A stretch of 64,000 nt of DNA from Pteria penguin (GCA_035048485.1 CM068585.1:15109501-15173500); one strand, 5' to 3'. Positions 42,001 to 55,085 are shown, counted from the first letter of the stretch. A program made the numbers and translations. Notes: a model not told the origin generated them from the letters alone.

Positions 42001-45000
42001 TAATCTTAAATTTCATTTTCAAAGTTAAGATCAAGGTCAGGATCTGAACTTCTGTAGGTCTCCAGGTCATATCAGAATGAATGCTGGTGAATTCAATACC
42101 TAGTGATTTTGGCATTGAGATGGTGATTTCAGCACCTAATGGTTTTTTAATTGAATTTAAGGATTTCCAGACATGTTTTGTTTAGTAGTAATACAAAGAT
42201 TTTATAGGAACTTAAGTCTTCTTATGTGATATTGGTATAATACACAAAAACTACTGTAACACCCAATTAGGCTCCAAAGATTCAAGAACTCTTTATGCCT
42301 ATGACCATGTCAAATTATCTAAAAATGGAAATTAATAGTTATAGTGAGTAAAAGAAATAAAGGAGAAATAATTATAAACATGTAAGGAATTTTAAAGTCA
42401 TTGCACTTATAGTGAATCTGCATGTAATGATGATAATTATCATGTACTGAAATTACTACAGATACATCTAGGTACTGAAATTACTACTGATACATCTAGG
42501 CACTGAAATTACAACTGATACATCTAGGCACTGAAATTACTACTGATACATCTAGGCACTGAAATTACTACAGATACATCTAGGTACTGAAATTACTACT
42601 GATACATCTAGGTACTGAAATTACTACAGATACATTTAGGTACTGAAATTACTACTGATACATCTAGGTACTGAAATTACTACTGATACATCTAGGTACT
42701 GAAATTACTACAGATACATCTAGGTACTGAAATTACTACTGATACATCTAGGCACTGAAATTACTACTGATACATCTAGGCACTGAAATTACTACAGATA
42801 CATCTAGGTACTGAAATTACTACTGATACATCTAGGCACTGAAATTACTACTGATACATGTAGGGACTGAAATTACTACTGATACATCTTGGTACTGAAA
42901 TTACTACTGATACATCTAGGCACTGAAATTACTACTGATACATCTAGGTACTGAAATTACTACTGATACATCTAGGTACTGAAATTACTACAGATACATT
43001 TAGGTACTGAAATTACTACTGATACATCTAGGTACTGAAATTACTACTGATACATCTAGGTACTGAAATTGCTACTGATACATCTAGGTACTGAAATTAC
43101 TGCTGATACATCTAGGCACTGAAATTACTACAGATACATCTAGGTACTGAAATTACTACTGATACATCTAGGCACTGAAATTACTACAGATACATCTAGG
43201 TACTGAAATTACTACTGATACATCTAGGTACTGAAATTACTACAGATACATCTAGGTACTGAAATTACTACTGATACATCTAGGCACTGAAATTACTGCT
43301 GATACATCTAGGTACTGAAATTACTACGGATACATCTAGGCACTGAAATTACTACTGATACATCTAGGTACTGAAATTACTACTGATACATCTAGGTACT
43401 GAAATTACTACAGATACATCTAGGCACTGAAATTACTACTGAAAAATCTAGGTACTGAAATTACTACTGATACATCTAGGTACTGAAATTACTACTGATA
43501 CATCTAGGTACTGAAATTACTACTGATACATCTAGGTACTGAAATTACTACAGATACATCTAGGGACTGAAATTACTACTGATACATCTAGGTACTGAAA
43601 TTACTACAGATACATCTAGGGACTGAAATTACTACAGATACATCTAGGTACTGAAATTACTACTGATACATCTAGGTACTGAAATTACTACTGATACATC
43701 TAGGCACTGAAATTACTACAGATACATCTAGGTACTGAAATTACTACTGATACATCTAGGTACTGAAATTACTACTGAAACATATAGGCACTGAAATTAC
43801 TACTGATACATCTAGGCACTGAAATTACTACAGATACATCTAGGTACTGAAATTACTACTGATACATCTAGGTACTGAAATTACTACTGATACATCTAGG
43901 TACTGAAATTACTACTGATACATATAGGCACTGAAATTACTACTGATACATCTAGGCACTGAAATTACTACTGATACATCTAGGTACTGAAATTATTACT
44001 GATACATCTAGGTACTGAAATTACTACTGATACATCTAGGTACTGAAATACTGCAGGTACATTGAGATACTGAAATTACTGTAGGTACATGTAGGTAATG
44101 AAATTACTATAGATCATGTAGATACTGAAATAAATACAGATACATCTAGGTACATGTACTAAAATTACTGCAGATACATCTAGGTACTGAATTTACCAGG
44201 TACATGTACCAAATTCACCCATTTTATCAAGTACCCAATTTACTTTAACCCCTATACCATTGGTCAAAGTCATTTTTATATTCTCATTCATGATATAGAT
44301 TATTATTAAATGTCAGATTCTATTGTTTGAAATTCATGGAAATTGTACATGTATGTGTATTGATAAATCATTTTCTCTTGTGTTGTAGATTAATCTCAGA
44401 TTAATTCTTGTCAGTGGAAAGACCAAAGAGTTTTTGTTTTCTCCAAATGACTCTGCTGCAGATATTACCGATATAGTATACAGGAATTGGCCAACAGGTA
44501 AACATTGTTGTCTTTTTATTATTCATAGTATAAATCTTAGATCACTCACTTGATCTTACATTATGGAACTTGACTTCTTTCCTAATTGTAATTTCCCTGA
44601 GTTTGTTTTGTATGCAACAAAAAGAACCCATATGTGCCATTAGATTAAATTATATACTACATTACATATTTTAAAAGTATGACTTTATTCAGAGAGATTC
44701 GGAATGAATGGTTTTATTTTTATTACCTCTTCCTCCCTCTCAAACAAAGTTGCAGAGATGGTTATTCACCCTGTCAGTCTGTCTGTCTGAAACTGAATAC
44801 GGTTTCACTTAAGAGTTATAATATATTATGGTAAAGCCAGTGTGGCCTAGTGGTTAAGGTGCTCGCTCGTGATGGAGAGGTCCCGGGTTTGACTCCTGCA
44901 CTGGGCACACCAGTGTTCTGTCTTTCAGATGAGACAGTAAAAACCGAGGTCCCGTGTCACAGTAGGCATGGCACGTAAAAGATCCCTCACTGCTTCGTGT

Positions 45001-48000
45001 GGGTCCGTTGCAAAGGTCTAAATTTGTATGCAATGCATCAAGCAGATGCCGTCACCATATACGTGAAATAATCGTGGAATGACGTGAAACAATAATCAAT
45101 CAATATATCATGATACATTTACATACATATAGTACGCCTATGACCCGAAGGGGATCCCTAATATTATTAAGGTCAAAGGTCACAAGACTTTGTCCTGTTG
45201 AAAGTGTTTCTGGACTGTACCTTATAGCTTAGAGTCATTATAAATCACACATGTATACACTTAGAATGCCTACATGTATAATCCAAGATCAATAAATATT
45301 GTGTTATTGAGATCAAAGGTCAAGGTCATACACTTCCTTTGAAAAGCGGTTACAGACTTTTACTCAGTTTCATTTCTACCTAGAATCATGACTCCTCTAA
45401 GAGGAAATGTCACCATTTTTATTCTCAAGCTATCAAATAATGCTTGATTTGGAATCCAGAACATGATCTATTATTCACTTACATGTAGTAAATCAGAAAC
45501 AAAATCAAGGTTTTAAACTTTACTAAAAGGTGTATATGTTTCATTGGTAAGTGGGATAAATTTTGATATTTCAGAAAAAAAATTGCTAAGTCCTCACTGT
45601 TTTAAAAACCTGATTTGCTGTAGTGTCTCCACTTAGACCAGTCACAATTTTATGTATATTTATTCTGTCTAAGTGGAAAGATTTGTTAATGTATTTGCTC
45701 AAGTTAATGGTTTACAATACTTTGTTTTCTCCAATTTCCTGTATCAGTTGACAGTATTCATAGAGCAATAGCAGTGAAACTGTTTTCTTAAATGTAGTTA
45801 TAGAATTATTTTAATAAATCAGCAGTATGTTAAACAACATGTTAACAACTTTGGTTCTCTAGGCTTTGTATTTGTTTGACTGTCATCAAATGCTCTGTTA
45901 GCTATCTTTTTCTCTCAAACTAAGCTGATAAAGATCAATTTACATTTAAAGTAGAATGTGTCTTATTTCTTTCAGATTGGACAGATGAAAGTTTACCTTC
46001 AAGTAACATATTACGACTTATTTATCAAGGAAGATTTTTACATGGCAATGTAACACTTGGAGGTATTGTTGTGGAACAAGTGTTGACTGCACACTCTTTT
46101 ACTAGGGCTGAAATGATTCAACATGATCTTGATTCTGTTCGAAATTTTCTTTCGATTCAGTGTTCGATAGATTTACATTTGTCTGATCAAATTTTGGTTC
46201 AATTCAGCTTTCAGAATGACTGACAAGAACAACTTCTTAGAATTTCATTTTATAATCTCTACTGTTTAGTTTTCGTATTTCTTTAATGTACAGTCTGTAA
46301 TAAAGCAGATGATGTACGTCCGTCCATCCATTTGTCATAAAAACTTTAACCTTGGTCATAACTTTTGAACCCTAAGATGTAGGGCTTTCAAATTTGGCAT
46401 GTGTGTCCCTAATTGCAATACCTTTTATGCTGGTACCAGAATTTTTTATCATGTGACCTTGACTGTCATATCTACAAGGTCAAGGTCATAATGTATACAC
46501 AGCTAAAATTCTTGTCTGGGCCATAACTTTTTGCATTATATTATGGACCTATAATATTTCATGCCATTGTCCACAACCAGAGAATGTCATAATCATAAAC
46601 CAAGGTCATATCCACAAGATCAAGGTCACAGTGTACATATAGCTATAATTCTTGTCCAAGCTGTAAATTCTATTTGCTGCATTGTGCACATTATATGAAA
46701 ATTTTCATGAAGGGAGATAATTCCTTTCTTAAAATTTTTACAGTGTTATGGCCCCTTCAACTTGTTATTCAACGTAGTTGCTGGGGAGGAGGGGGGTACT
46801 TGTCCCATTAGGATGGCTCTTGTTTGTATTCAAGTTGGACAAAGTGAGGTAATTTTTATGATTTCTCAAGTAGATTTTGACCTGTCACTGACCCCTAGAT
46901 GATAGGATAATAAAAAGAATTCTGGAGCACTGTAAATTTAAGAAGTACTGTTTCATATTACTTACAATCATCATATTGCTACTGCCACATCATATCATAT
47001 AGTGAAGGAGGGATGAATCATTTCAGCCCTATCTTTTATCTTTATCTAATGGTAGACTTAATAATAAGTTCATTGCAAGTTTTAAACTTGACTATTGTTT
47101 CTTGTGACAAGACTTTTCATTATGTATTAAAATTTTTATGTTTTGACCTTAACCTTGAATATTGACCTACTTCCTAAAATCTTTTGCTATTTAAATAATA
47201 TGGTTGCCACAGGAGAGCTCTGTTGTCTTCTGACAACTTTTGTTCTTGATGTCTTTGACTTATAATCTTGGTGGATGTCTCGTTAAAGTCAAATTTATGA
47301 CCGGTCAAAGGCATATGATGCATTTAGTTGCTAAAATATGTTTATGCTCTGCACTTCTGCTCCTGCTCATGGTGCTCGGTTGAGCAGTATAGTCCACTAT
47401 GGCCTTTTTCAGCATTTTGCTTTATAAAAAAATAGTAACAGTAGGAAATCGCATCATCAAGGTGAAAGTTTTATGTATATTTACAAATGTACTATAGTTG
47501 TATTACTAAAACAATACTTTTTCTGTATAGCACTTCAGCTTCCTCAAGGAAAGACAACAGTAATGCACTTAGTGGCAAGAGAAAATTTACCAGAACCAAA
47601 TAACCAAGGTAAGAATTTATATCAATAATGTTGTTTATATGAATACATTATATATTTTCATTAAATAATGTTTGTAAGCCAGGATAAATGAAACATGATT
47701 TTTATTATGTCCAAAATGGTTTCATTTATTTGTTACTGAGTACAGTCTGCATATAGACTTTGTAACTGAAATTAAAATAACATATAGTGTAAAAGCTAAT
47801 GATAAGAAGACAACAGATATTACTGGTAGAGCTAGAGAAAGATATATTGCTATAGTTGATTAATTTTATAAAACTGACAAGTTATAACTGCTTACGACAA
47901 CTGCAAAGACAATCTGTAAATCACACAATATTTCTTCTTAATATAGATGATGATAATCTGACAATAACAATTTTCACTAAGAGAAATGATGTTTTATAAA

Positions 48001-48081
48001 TTGTTCATATATCTTTCAGGGCAACTGAAAAAAGATAAAAGTGGAGAAAGTGGCTGCAGCAACTGCTGTGTAATTGTTTGA
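38986..48081 (+). CDS. UBL3: Ubiquitin-like protein 3 (membrane-anchored ubiquitin fold), 5 exons
   Basis: UBL3/MUB proteins are prenylated ubiquitin-fold proteins at the plasma membrane. In vertebrates UBL3 modifies proteins through cysteine links and sorts them to small extracellular vesicles. Exons are 38986-39015, 44389-44497, 45976-46062, 47531-47608 and 48020-48081, 366 nt in total, 121 residues plus stop (human 117). All junctions are GT-AG and in phase. The protein begins MGSRGIPVDK, then INLRLILVSGKTKEFLFSPN, nearly identical to vertebrate UBL3. The fold continues through LRLIYQGRFLHGNVTLG and KTTVMHLVARENLPEPN. The C-terminus NCCVIV supplies a CaaX box (CVIV) for prenylation and an adjacent Cys likely to be palmitoylated. 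There is no C-terminal GlyGly, as expected for this family. Intron 1 carries a large 28-bp satellite. The gene looks intact. Confidence 0.97.
40010..40170 (-). repeat. decayed tRNA-SINE copy
   Basis: The plus-strand text GAAACAGTGAGGATTCC, then TTTTTACTGTTTCATC, and then AGATTTAAACCCAGCACC follows the order of body and B box of the SINE at 11276-11557, with many substitutions. It runs directly into the repeat that starts at 40183. Confidence 0.55.
40183..40810 (-). repeat. inverted copy of the 13130-13650 repeat
   Basis: The block order of the 13-kb copy appears in reverse complement, from CCCGGCTTTTCGCTATAGCG through TTAACCTTGGTCATAAC and CAGATCACTGCACCC to GTGGGAGACCACAATTG. This copy carries extra sequence (about 40530-40690) absent from the 13-kb copy. 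Confidence 0.75.
42085..44245. repeat. 28-bp satellite in UBL3 intron 1
   Basis: The 28-bp unit is CTGAAATTACTACTGATACA followed by TCTAGGTA. About 57 near-perfect units lie from about 42452 to 44045. Most differences fall at two positions (CTG/CAG and GGTA/GGCA). Degenerate units continue to about 44210. The edges carry inverted, related motifs: GTGATTTCAGCACC near 42122 and, on the other strand, GGTAAATTCAGTACC near 44195. This suggests the array lies inside, or grew from, an element with repeated GTAATTTCAGTACC-type ends. Confidence 0.95.
44389..44497 (+). CDS. UBL3: UBL3 exon 2
   Basis: This 109-nt exon (residues 11-46) starts after TTGTAG and ends with a GTAAAC donor. It encodes INLRLILVSGKTKEFLFSPN, then DSAADITDIVYRNWPT, the first strands and the helix of the ubiquitin-like fold. 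Identity to vertebrate UBL3 is very high in the first half. Confidence 0.97.
44835..45109 (+). repeat. tRNA-derived SINE, near full length
   Basis: The copy has an A box (GTGGCCTAGTGGTTAAGG), a B box (CGGGTTTGACTCC), then a body with CAGATGAGACAGTAAAAACC and GATCCCTCACTGCTTCG, and ends in TGACGTGAAACAATAATC plus AATC repeats. It is the same subfamily as the copy at 11276-11557. Confidence 0.92.
45976..46062 (+). CDS. UBL3: UBL3 exon 3
   Basis: This 87-nt exon (residues 47-75) encodes WTDESLPSSNILRLIYQGRF, then LHGNVTLG. ILRLIYQGRFLHGNVTLG is a family signature. The acceptor is TTCTTTCAG and the donor GTATTG. Confidence 0.97.
46290..46760. repeat. fragment of the 13-kb/40-kb repeat family in UBL3 intron 3
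   Basis: Blocks CATAAAAACTTTAACC, then GGCATGTGTGTCCCTAATTG, and then ATTTTTTATCATGTGACC follow the order of the 40183-40810 copy. After about 46480 the sequence diverges into GGTCAAGGTCATAAT-type text. Confidence 0.65.
47531..47608 (+). CDS. UBL3: UBL3 exon 4
   Basis: This 78-nt exon (residues 76-101) encodes LQLPQGKTTVMHLVARENLP, then EPNNQ, the last strand of the ubiquitin-like fold and the start of the tail. The acceptor is CTGTATAG and the donor GTAAGA. Confidence 0.97.
48020..48081 (+). CDS. UBL3: UBL3 exon 5: CaaX tail and stop
   Basis: The exon encodes GQLKKDKSGESGCSNCCVIV and TGA at 48079-48081. A basic stretch followed by Cys-Cys-aliphatic-aliphatic-X matches the family's lipid-anchored C-terminus. 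The acceptor is ATCTTTCAG. Confidence 0.97.
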
Positions 48082-51000
48082 CTTGTCACAAACACTTTAC
48101 AGGGTTATCTCCTATGCTCACTAGATTCTCTGCAATGGACAAAACTATTTACATTCTACAGCTCCGAATGCATGTTATGTTTTAGAATAGATGGAATTCA
48201 CTGCAAGCAGTGTTTTCAGATACAATATCACATGTATATCAAGATAACTAAATAAAAGACCATTGGCTAGAGCTCATTTATGATTCATCACAAGTTGATG
48301 ATAGACCACTAAATAGGTATACTTTAAACATCACAAGTTGAATCTAGATCACTAACTAGTAACAATGATAACATCTAGATAATTGTTATTTAAATATTTC
48401 ATTGTTATGAAGATCTTTGAAGGTTAATTACAAACAGATATAAGTTGTTTGTTTGTTTGATTATTGTAGTCTTCTTATTTCCCCCTTCATGTTTGTAAGG
48501 TTGGATGTGTGGTTGGAAGTGGTAAGATGATGTACAGGTTGTAGTCATTATCCAGACTCTTGTAGGTCTGTAAAGAAAAATCAAAGTGACTGTAATCCAG
48601 GCATAGGATTAGTGGTTTGTTACGGACACTTTTACTAGATATTTCAAAAAAAGGGTATAGTGGTCCCACTATGAATGAGCTTGCCATACATGTATAATTA
48701 TCAGTTGAGTATCTACATTGCAAGTCAATTGATAAGTATTTTGCTTTTAATTTTTGATGGAACATGAATTAGTATGAGTGTTTTTCCGTGTCAAGGAAGC
48801 CAAAGAATCAGAGACAGTTGTTTGCAAAAACCCTAAAAATTCTGTTTGGCATTTAGATACCATTAATGTTATCGAACTTAAACTTTATACTTTTAGCACA
48901 TTTCTCTGGACTTCTCATGAACAAAAATGTAAAAGAACTTGATTTAATTGTTTTGATTCTTTACCTTTTTTTTTCTTTGTTTGATTGGAACTATCCTTTA
49001 TGTGAAGTAAGTCAATTGTTAATGCTGCAACTGTCTCATCATATAGCTAGACTGTGATAAAGGGAGTGGAAGAATATACAAACTGTGCTGTACTTACTGT
49101 GCTGTGCTGATCTATGTGATAGAATGTACTCATTACTTCTAAATATACTACACTACTAGTCCAAGGCATTTCAGGAGGTCTAATGAAAAAGCTTATGATA
49201 AACATTTTCTCTCTCTTTCTGTTTCAGAAATTGGTGTCTATTTCTTTGAGAAGGTACTTATCATGTAAATGTCATTTATGAATTTGTTTTCATGCTTTAA
49301 AGAGTTTGTTTGAAAATTTTTAAGTCTGAAACTTAATTACTGATAATACCTGACAATTTTTTCCTTCATCAAGGTTGAACTATAAATGTTTTTGTGTCTT
49401 GGAAAAGCTATTCCTCTGCTAAAAAGTAGTATTTAAGTAGCTTTCTTTCATATTTGCCACATGCATGCACACTTCTGAATCAGTTTTGTTAATGGTATGA
49501 AGTATGAGTACACACATTGAATGAATTGTTTTGAAATCTGACCATTGCTTAAGCTTTAAGATTATTTGATTTCTATGGCATTTCTCACTATTTATGACAT
49601 GAGATCCTTACTTTCATCTTTGGGTCATCATAGATACACTTTATAAAGCTGATCTGGAATCTTGCTTTTATTTTTGTTTCATTTATGTAAATGTCATCTC
49701 CATTTCTACAAATTCTGAAAATAAATTTTTACTGATTTTCTCATCATTTTTGTAGAACTTATTAAACATATTTTTGCATGGATATGTCAACACAAAGAGG
49801 TCTTTTAGCATTTGTGGTAAATAAAGTTCCTCTCTTTTTGTTTTTGTTTTTTCATTTTCTTTGTCTTTTTTAATCCTGTTAATACACCATTTCATGTATA
49901 CACAATATTCAAGTTAGAAATGAACTGGTAGGATTGAATGAATATAACAAGTGTATGTCATAGCATTTGTTGGACAAGCCTTATGAAGGAGAAGTTATAT
50001 TCCATATTTTCTTTTGTGATTTGACATACAAAATATAAAAGAATGTTGTTTATAAGTTGTCATTATTATACATTGTTGTTGATGTAAATAACTTGTTTTA
50101 TCAATGGAATCTGGTTATTGTCTTAATAAATTATTGACTTTGTTGATTTCATTACCATTTATAATTTTGTGACTGAATTAAAGATTCTGAGGCAGAAACC
50201 ATTTTAATTATTTTGCAATATATTCCCAGAAATATATTGATGACTAAATAAAAGTGTACAATAATATATATGTAGTATGGTAAATGAGATGAAATTCTTA
50301 AGAAATACTGGTACACTTGTCTACATGATCTCCAAAGAAATGGAGTTGGTTTTTTTTTTTTTTTTTGTTGAATATACTTAATAAAGTTTTTATCTAGGTT
50401 TAATGCCGATCATTCATAATGTCAAGATATCGTCTTATTTCTTAAACTTGTGTTAAAAACGACTGTATTTAAAATTATGAATATGAAAAATAAAATCATT
50501 GGTAAATATGTCTTTGAAGAGTGTATTGAATTCTTTAATTTAAGGACAAATGTTTCAATTTCAAAGAATTTTAGAATTTCAAAGATAAAGGCAATATGAG
50601 AGCTTGTAATGTGTTTATTCTTTCTCATGGAAAAAGTGTAAAAAATACTTGATTAAAGACGTCATGTATTACAGTTGTGTTACTTCAAATCAATCAGAGA
50701 CTTTGTTGTATGAAATGACATTGTTGTATTTATTTCTATTTGAATGATAATGCATCTTTGTGCTATCTGTGCTTCAAGACAATAGGATTTTAACTTCACA
50801 CTTGTACATTTTTCACTTTTTGAAAATTTCATTGATCTTTCAAAATGGTTATTTAAAATTTACATACTTTTGTCTGTTTATTTAAAACACATTTTGAATA
50901 TGTGCAATATAAGAACTTCAATATAATTAAAAGTGTAATATTAAGACAGTATAATGACATAAGGGAGCCTGATTCATTAACTTCTGAAAAGGTGTATGTA

Positions 51001-51620
51001 GGAGTCATTTATCCAGATATTTGAGGCTTTGATGTATTTTAAGCTGGATGTGTCTGCAGAAATCAGTATAAGAAATCATTTATCTATCAAGTTGTTTTGT
51101 TATTTTATAAAACATGTAGTTTGTTTACTTGCTGTTTTAAAAGTACTTCTTTACTATTAACAGAAGACTTAGAAGAGAAGTTTTATTAGAATTTTTTGAT
51201 TTACATAGATAATGCCTACAGATTTGTCCACCTTGCTATTTATAAATTGTTAAGATTGGCTATTTATTCATTTGATTGTAAAACAGACATCAACCATATA
51301 CTTGTATATGTAAAAATGTTTCACATTCTCCAAGTTCATAAAAGTCTCTTTTTCATTGTAAGTGATCTTGATGTGAAAGGGTTGCAAAATTTACATGATA
51401 TTCTGTTATAGTACATTTGTATGTGAGACTTAAAGTCATTGTAGTAAAGAATTTATTAAATATTTAAACTTCATTTTAGATGCTTTCGTTATAGGTGTGT
51501 AAAACAAACCCTTTGCGGTCTGTCTATAATTCAAATTTAGTGTTGTTCTCCCTTATGAAGGGCAACAAACAAATAAAATTTGCTGGCATGTAGATGAATA
51601 CTTAAGTCTATGTCACATAT
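48082..51620 (+). other. UBL3 3' UTR and flank
   Basis: No further coding exon was recognised. Plus-strand AATAAA signals occur at 48251-48256, 50247-50252 and near 51570, with other AATAAA-containing spots near 49815, 50124 and 50381. Vertebrate UBL3 has a long 3' UTR, so several ends are plausible. The sequence is T-rich, has few recognisable repeats, and contains a poly-T run at 50349-50366. Confidence 0.5.
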
Positions 51621-51879
51621 GTAAGAATTCTTAATTTTTTGCTAGCACTTACCTGCACATACACAGATGGGTACATTATCAAATCTCAATGGAGTGATGT
51701 TATGAGGGGCTAAACATGTGTGAAATGGGAACTAAACGTTAACAGTAATTCATATGTATCTGAGCTACCCTTTATTGCAAGCAAAATTGTAATGTAAATG
51801 TTGGTTTACTGCATTTCAACAGGAAGTCTTTAATGCCCTCATCCAAACAAACAGAAAGACTTACGAAAGCAGATACATT

Positions 51880-53300
51880 TTGTGTTTTAGTTTTGAGATG
51901 GGAATGCTAAAGATGAAAAAGTTAAGCAACAATATATGGGTCCCTTATCTAGATAAGCAAACTTGATACTAATTATTTTGGGGAACTTTTGATCAGATTT
52001 CAGAAACACTACAGTAAGGCATCTTTTTGAGACATAATCAGTCGCGCGTAAGCAAAAAGTGTGAAGGACCTTGTCTCGAGAAGATGCAGTAAGCCTCAAA
52101 TGAGCAATAGTCAGAGTGATGTGCCTGTCATCTATCAGTCTGTTAATGTTTAATTGTATTATGCCTCTTGATTGAAAGATCGAGGGTATATTGGTTTTTT
52201 TCTGTCTGGTTTTCTGTCTCTCTGTTAGCAACTTTAATCGTGTCCATACCTTTTGATACATAAATTATAAAGACTCCATGTGTGCTCCACTAATGAAGCG
52301 GTATACCACGGCATATCCGAAAACAGGAGCGCGTGTAGGTCTGATTTCAATTAGACTGAGTATAATGCTTTCTCTACTGCCTGAACAAATCGCTGCAGTA
52401 CCTCCTTGGTGCATTCATGCATCCCCAATTCATTGCACATCCTTCACAGAGCGGACTGGGAAGACCCTGTACCCAGCTTTCGCTGGAAAGTTCCATGTCT
52501 GTCATCCTTTTCCCCTGCACTCTGCCAGTAAGACCGCATACGTTGTCCTCTTTCTCGATATTTTGTGAAGTCGGTCGTTGTTGATATCTACTGACTTCTA
52601 TATGGAGCTTGGTCAAAGATTCCACTGCTCATCTTTCCTGGTGTTTCAGCAACCTCGTCTATAATAAAGTGCATTCTTTTCTGGTGTTTTGGCTGTTTAT
52701 GTTTTTCTCTGTATACCCGTCCCGTTTTGAGAGAATTGACGAGTATTGGTTGTGTCGTACTTCTATAATAGACCAGGGTATACAAAGATATAATGTGTTC
52801 CACACTTCCTCTTCTATCACTCAATGGGCAGTTGTGTCATAAAACATTCATTGTCAGGTGTTGAGTCTTAAAAAAGACCTCCCCCCCCCCCCTTTTTTTT
52901 TATTTTTGCTTCCTGAATTATGTTCCGTCATTCGTCATTGCAGAATTATGGTACTCTGTAGGCTGAAAATCGCATATATTCAACTCATATTGTCTCACGA
53001 TAAATCAAGTTTCCTTGACGGATTTGTATGGCATTATAACACAATCAACGACTATACAGACTTGTTGCCATCGGGTTAAAACTTTTTCACAAACACAGAT
53101 TGTTTAAACTTCGTCGTAGCCAATGAAGGGATTCTGATGAAACCTGATAGGGATAAAGAACTCTGTTTGATGTGTTTTATCAGGTTTTGGGGCAATGAAT
53201 ATTATTTTAAAGTTATGTAATGCAATTGATTGAATTTCATTTTGATTTCTTGAAAAATATTAAAACAATATAAGATGTAATATATTTTTCTCAGGTATTG
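51880..53300. other. intergenic, overlapping open frames without recognised product
   Basis: Open frames of 70-124 codons overlap on both strands at 51887-52842. On the minus strand, 52824-52588 and 52625-52374 sit end to end in different frames and could be parts of a decayed coding segment. None contains a motif I can name. A poly-C/poly-T tract lies at 52880-52900. GC content is higher than in the surroundings at about 52260-52560. Confidence 0.3.
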
Positions 53301-53367
53301 TCCAAATGGTTTTACGACGCAAAATTAAGAATATGTGAAAAAAAAATCAACTGATATAAATTACTTA

Positions 53368-53527
53368 CACAGTGGCGGATCCAGGATTCCCCCCCCCAAA
53401 AAAAGGGGGGGGGGGGGGGGCACATGTGTATTAGCCAAACTACTAGGCCGTTTTTGGTGCCAAATCTGGATATTTAATTGTAAATATGTGGCGAAAGGGG
53501 GCAGCCTTCCTCCAAATCCGTCACTGT
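53368..53527. mobile_element. short MITE with ACAGTGRCGGAT ends
   Basis: The left end is ACAGTGGCGGATCCAGG. The inverted right end is ACAGTGACGGATTTGGAGG. The 160-bp interior has a poly-C/poly-G hairpin (about 53389-53420) and no coding potential. Confidence 0.72.
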
Positions 53528-54580
53528 AACAGACCAATAAAACCTGTGTTGTCATGCCGCGATTCTGAATGCCTGCAAACACGAGAAGAGGACATGCCCG
53601 ACTCTATAGAGTTCAAGATTATCAAATGCAGTTGATGACAAGAAATATAACTCTAATTTAGTCATGTATAGAGCTCCAGGGTTGCCAGGAATATTGAAAA
53701 ATACAGATATTCTCTGGGGTTTTGGGTTTTTTTTTTTTTGTTTTTGTTTGTTTTTGTTTTTGTTTTTTGGGGTTTTTTTCACGAAAAAGTTTAAATTTCT
53801 TTGCTGCACTGAAGGAATTATGTATCCAATATATTTTCAATTTTATTTCAAATATGAAGAGAAAATGTCCACCAAAAAAGAAAACATTATGTAATGTTTG
53901 TTTTGTATGGCTGTGAAAAAAATGTTTGGATCAGTCAATCGAGGAAGTTGAAAAAACTCAAAATTTTCATTCGGTAACCACATCAGACGTCACTATGGGT
54001 CTCTATGGTAGACCATAAGACGACACTGGTTCAGTTTTGAAGCAAATCTACCCTAAAACTGAATATGTATGATATAACCTTAAATCGTAGTTTATATACT
54101 GATTTGTAACATATGAAACCAGCACCGTAACGTAATTTAGAAATTTAAACAGAAATCTATTAAACTTAATTTATTGTTTCTCGAACTTTAACCATTGGTT
54201 TGTTTATTAAACCAGTGATTAAATTTTCGAACAACTGCCCTCTGATATTCAGATTAGTTTTCATGCATGGCGACCATCTTGAAAATCTTACAATTGCTAC
54301 CCTTCCTGAATATAGGCCCCATTTCTTTTAAATATAAGTTGAGCTGACCGAGATCAGTAGATATCGTAGTTTTCTCATGGCGAACGGTCTTCGTTAAAAG
54401 TTTCACCAGCGCCCTGCCCATGTCCTGTATTTCGCATCAGATATATGTAGTAAAACGGGGGTTCAGTGTCACGAATGACAAGGCACCAAAAAGATCCATC
54501 AAAGCTTTAGGAGTGTCCGCTACTCGAATCGAAATTTCTCTGAAAAGCATCAAACAGTTGTCATCATGGTACCAGGGAAA

Positions 54581-54662
54581 TAACAACTGTCTGAACCAAC
54601 GTAAAATAACAACTGTCTGAACCAACGTAAAATAACAACTGTCTGAACCAACGTAAAATAAC
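54581..54662. repeat. three 26-bp tandem units
   Basis: AACAACTGTCTGAACCAACG followed by TAAAAT is repeated three times, almost perfectly. A minus-strand frame through it (54437-54712) merely reflects the repeat. Confidence 0.9.
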
Positions 54663-55085
54663 TTGAAACTGTGTGCTCTTCTCTTGATGCTTTTATATTG
54701 AGAACAGTTCAATAATTATATATATTATGATTTGATAGCTTACTGGTCCCCAAGTCCTCCTGCAGTTTATGGAAGAGATATTTCAGGGTAAATGAGGATC
54801 GGTATACTAGCCATGTACTAAGTAGGTTGGGTACAATTTTTTTCTTGTCTACTCGAACTTGTCCTCGCTGCGCTCAAGCCTCATTTCTCGTGGTGCCCGA
54901 CAAGCGTGTACCAACCGTTACTTAGTAAAGATAAAGAGGGAAGAAAAAAAAATGCGAATCTTTTCACTCATTTTAGCTCACCTCCGAGAATGTGAGATCA
55001 GCGTACGGTCCGGTTAAGAAGTTTGCGTAGCTTAGTATTGGACAAAGTGCCCGAGATCTAACATAGTGGCTCATTTTATGATGTC

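Noticed and set aside
42452..44045. CRISPR-like regular repeat
   Set aside because: The 28-bp units are directly contiguous without spacers, in a metazoan intron; this is a satellite.
49229..49251. Extra UBL3 exon after a TTTCAG with a GTACTT donor
   Set aside because: It lies beyond the conserved CaaX stop, the family has no such exon, and nothing downstream continues a frame.
51887..52261. 124-residue minus-strand protein
   Set aside because: No recognisable motif and composition like surrounding non-coding sequence; listed only as an open frame within the intergenic entry.
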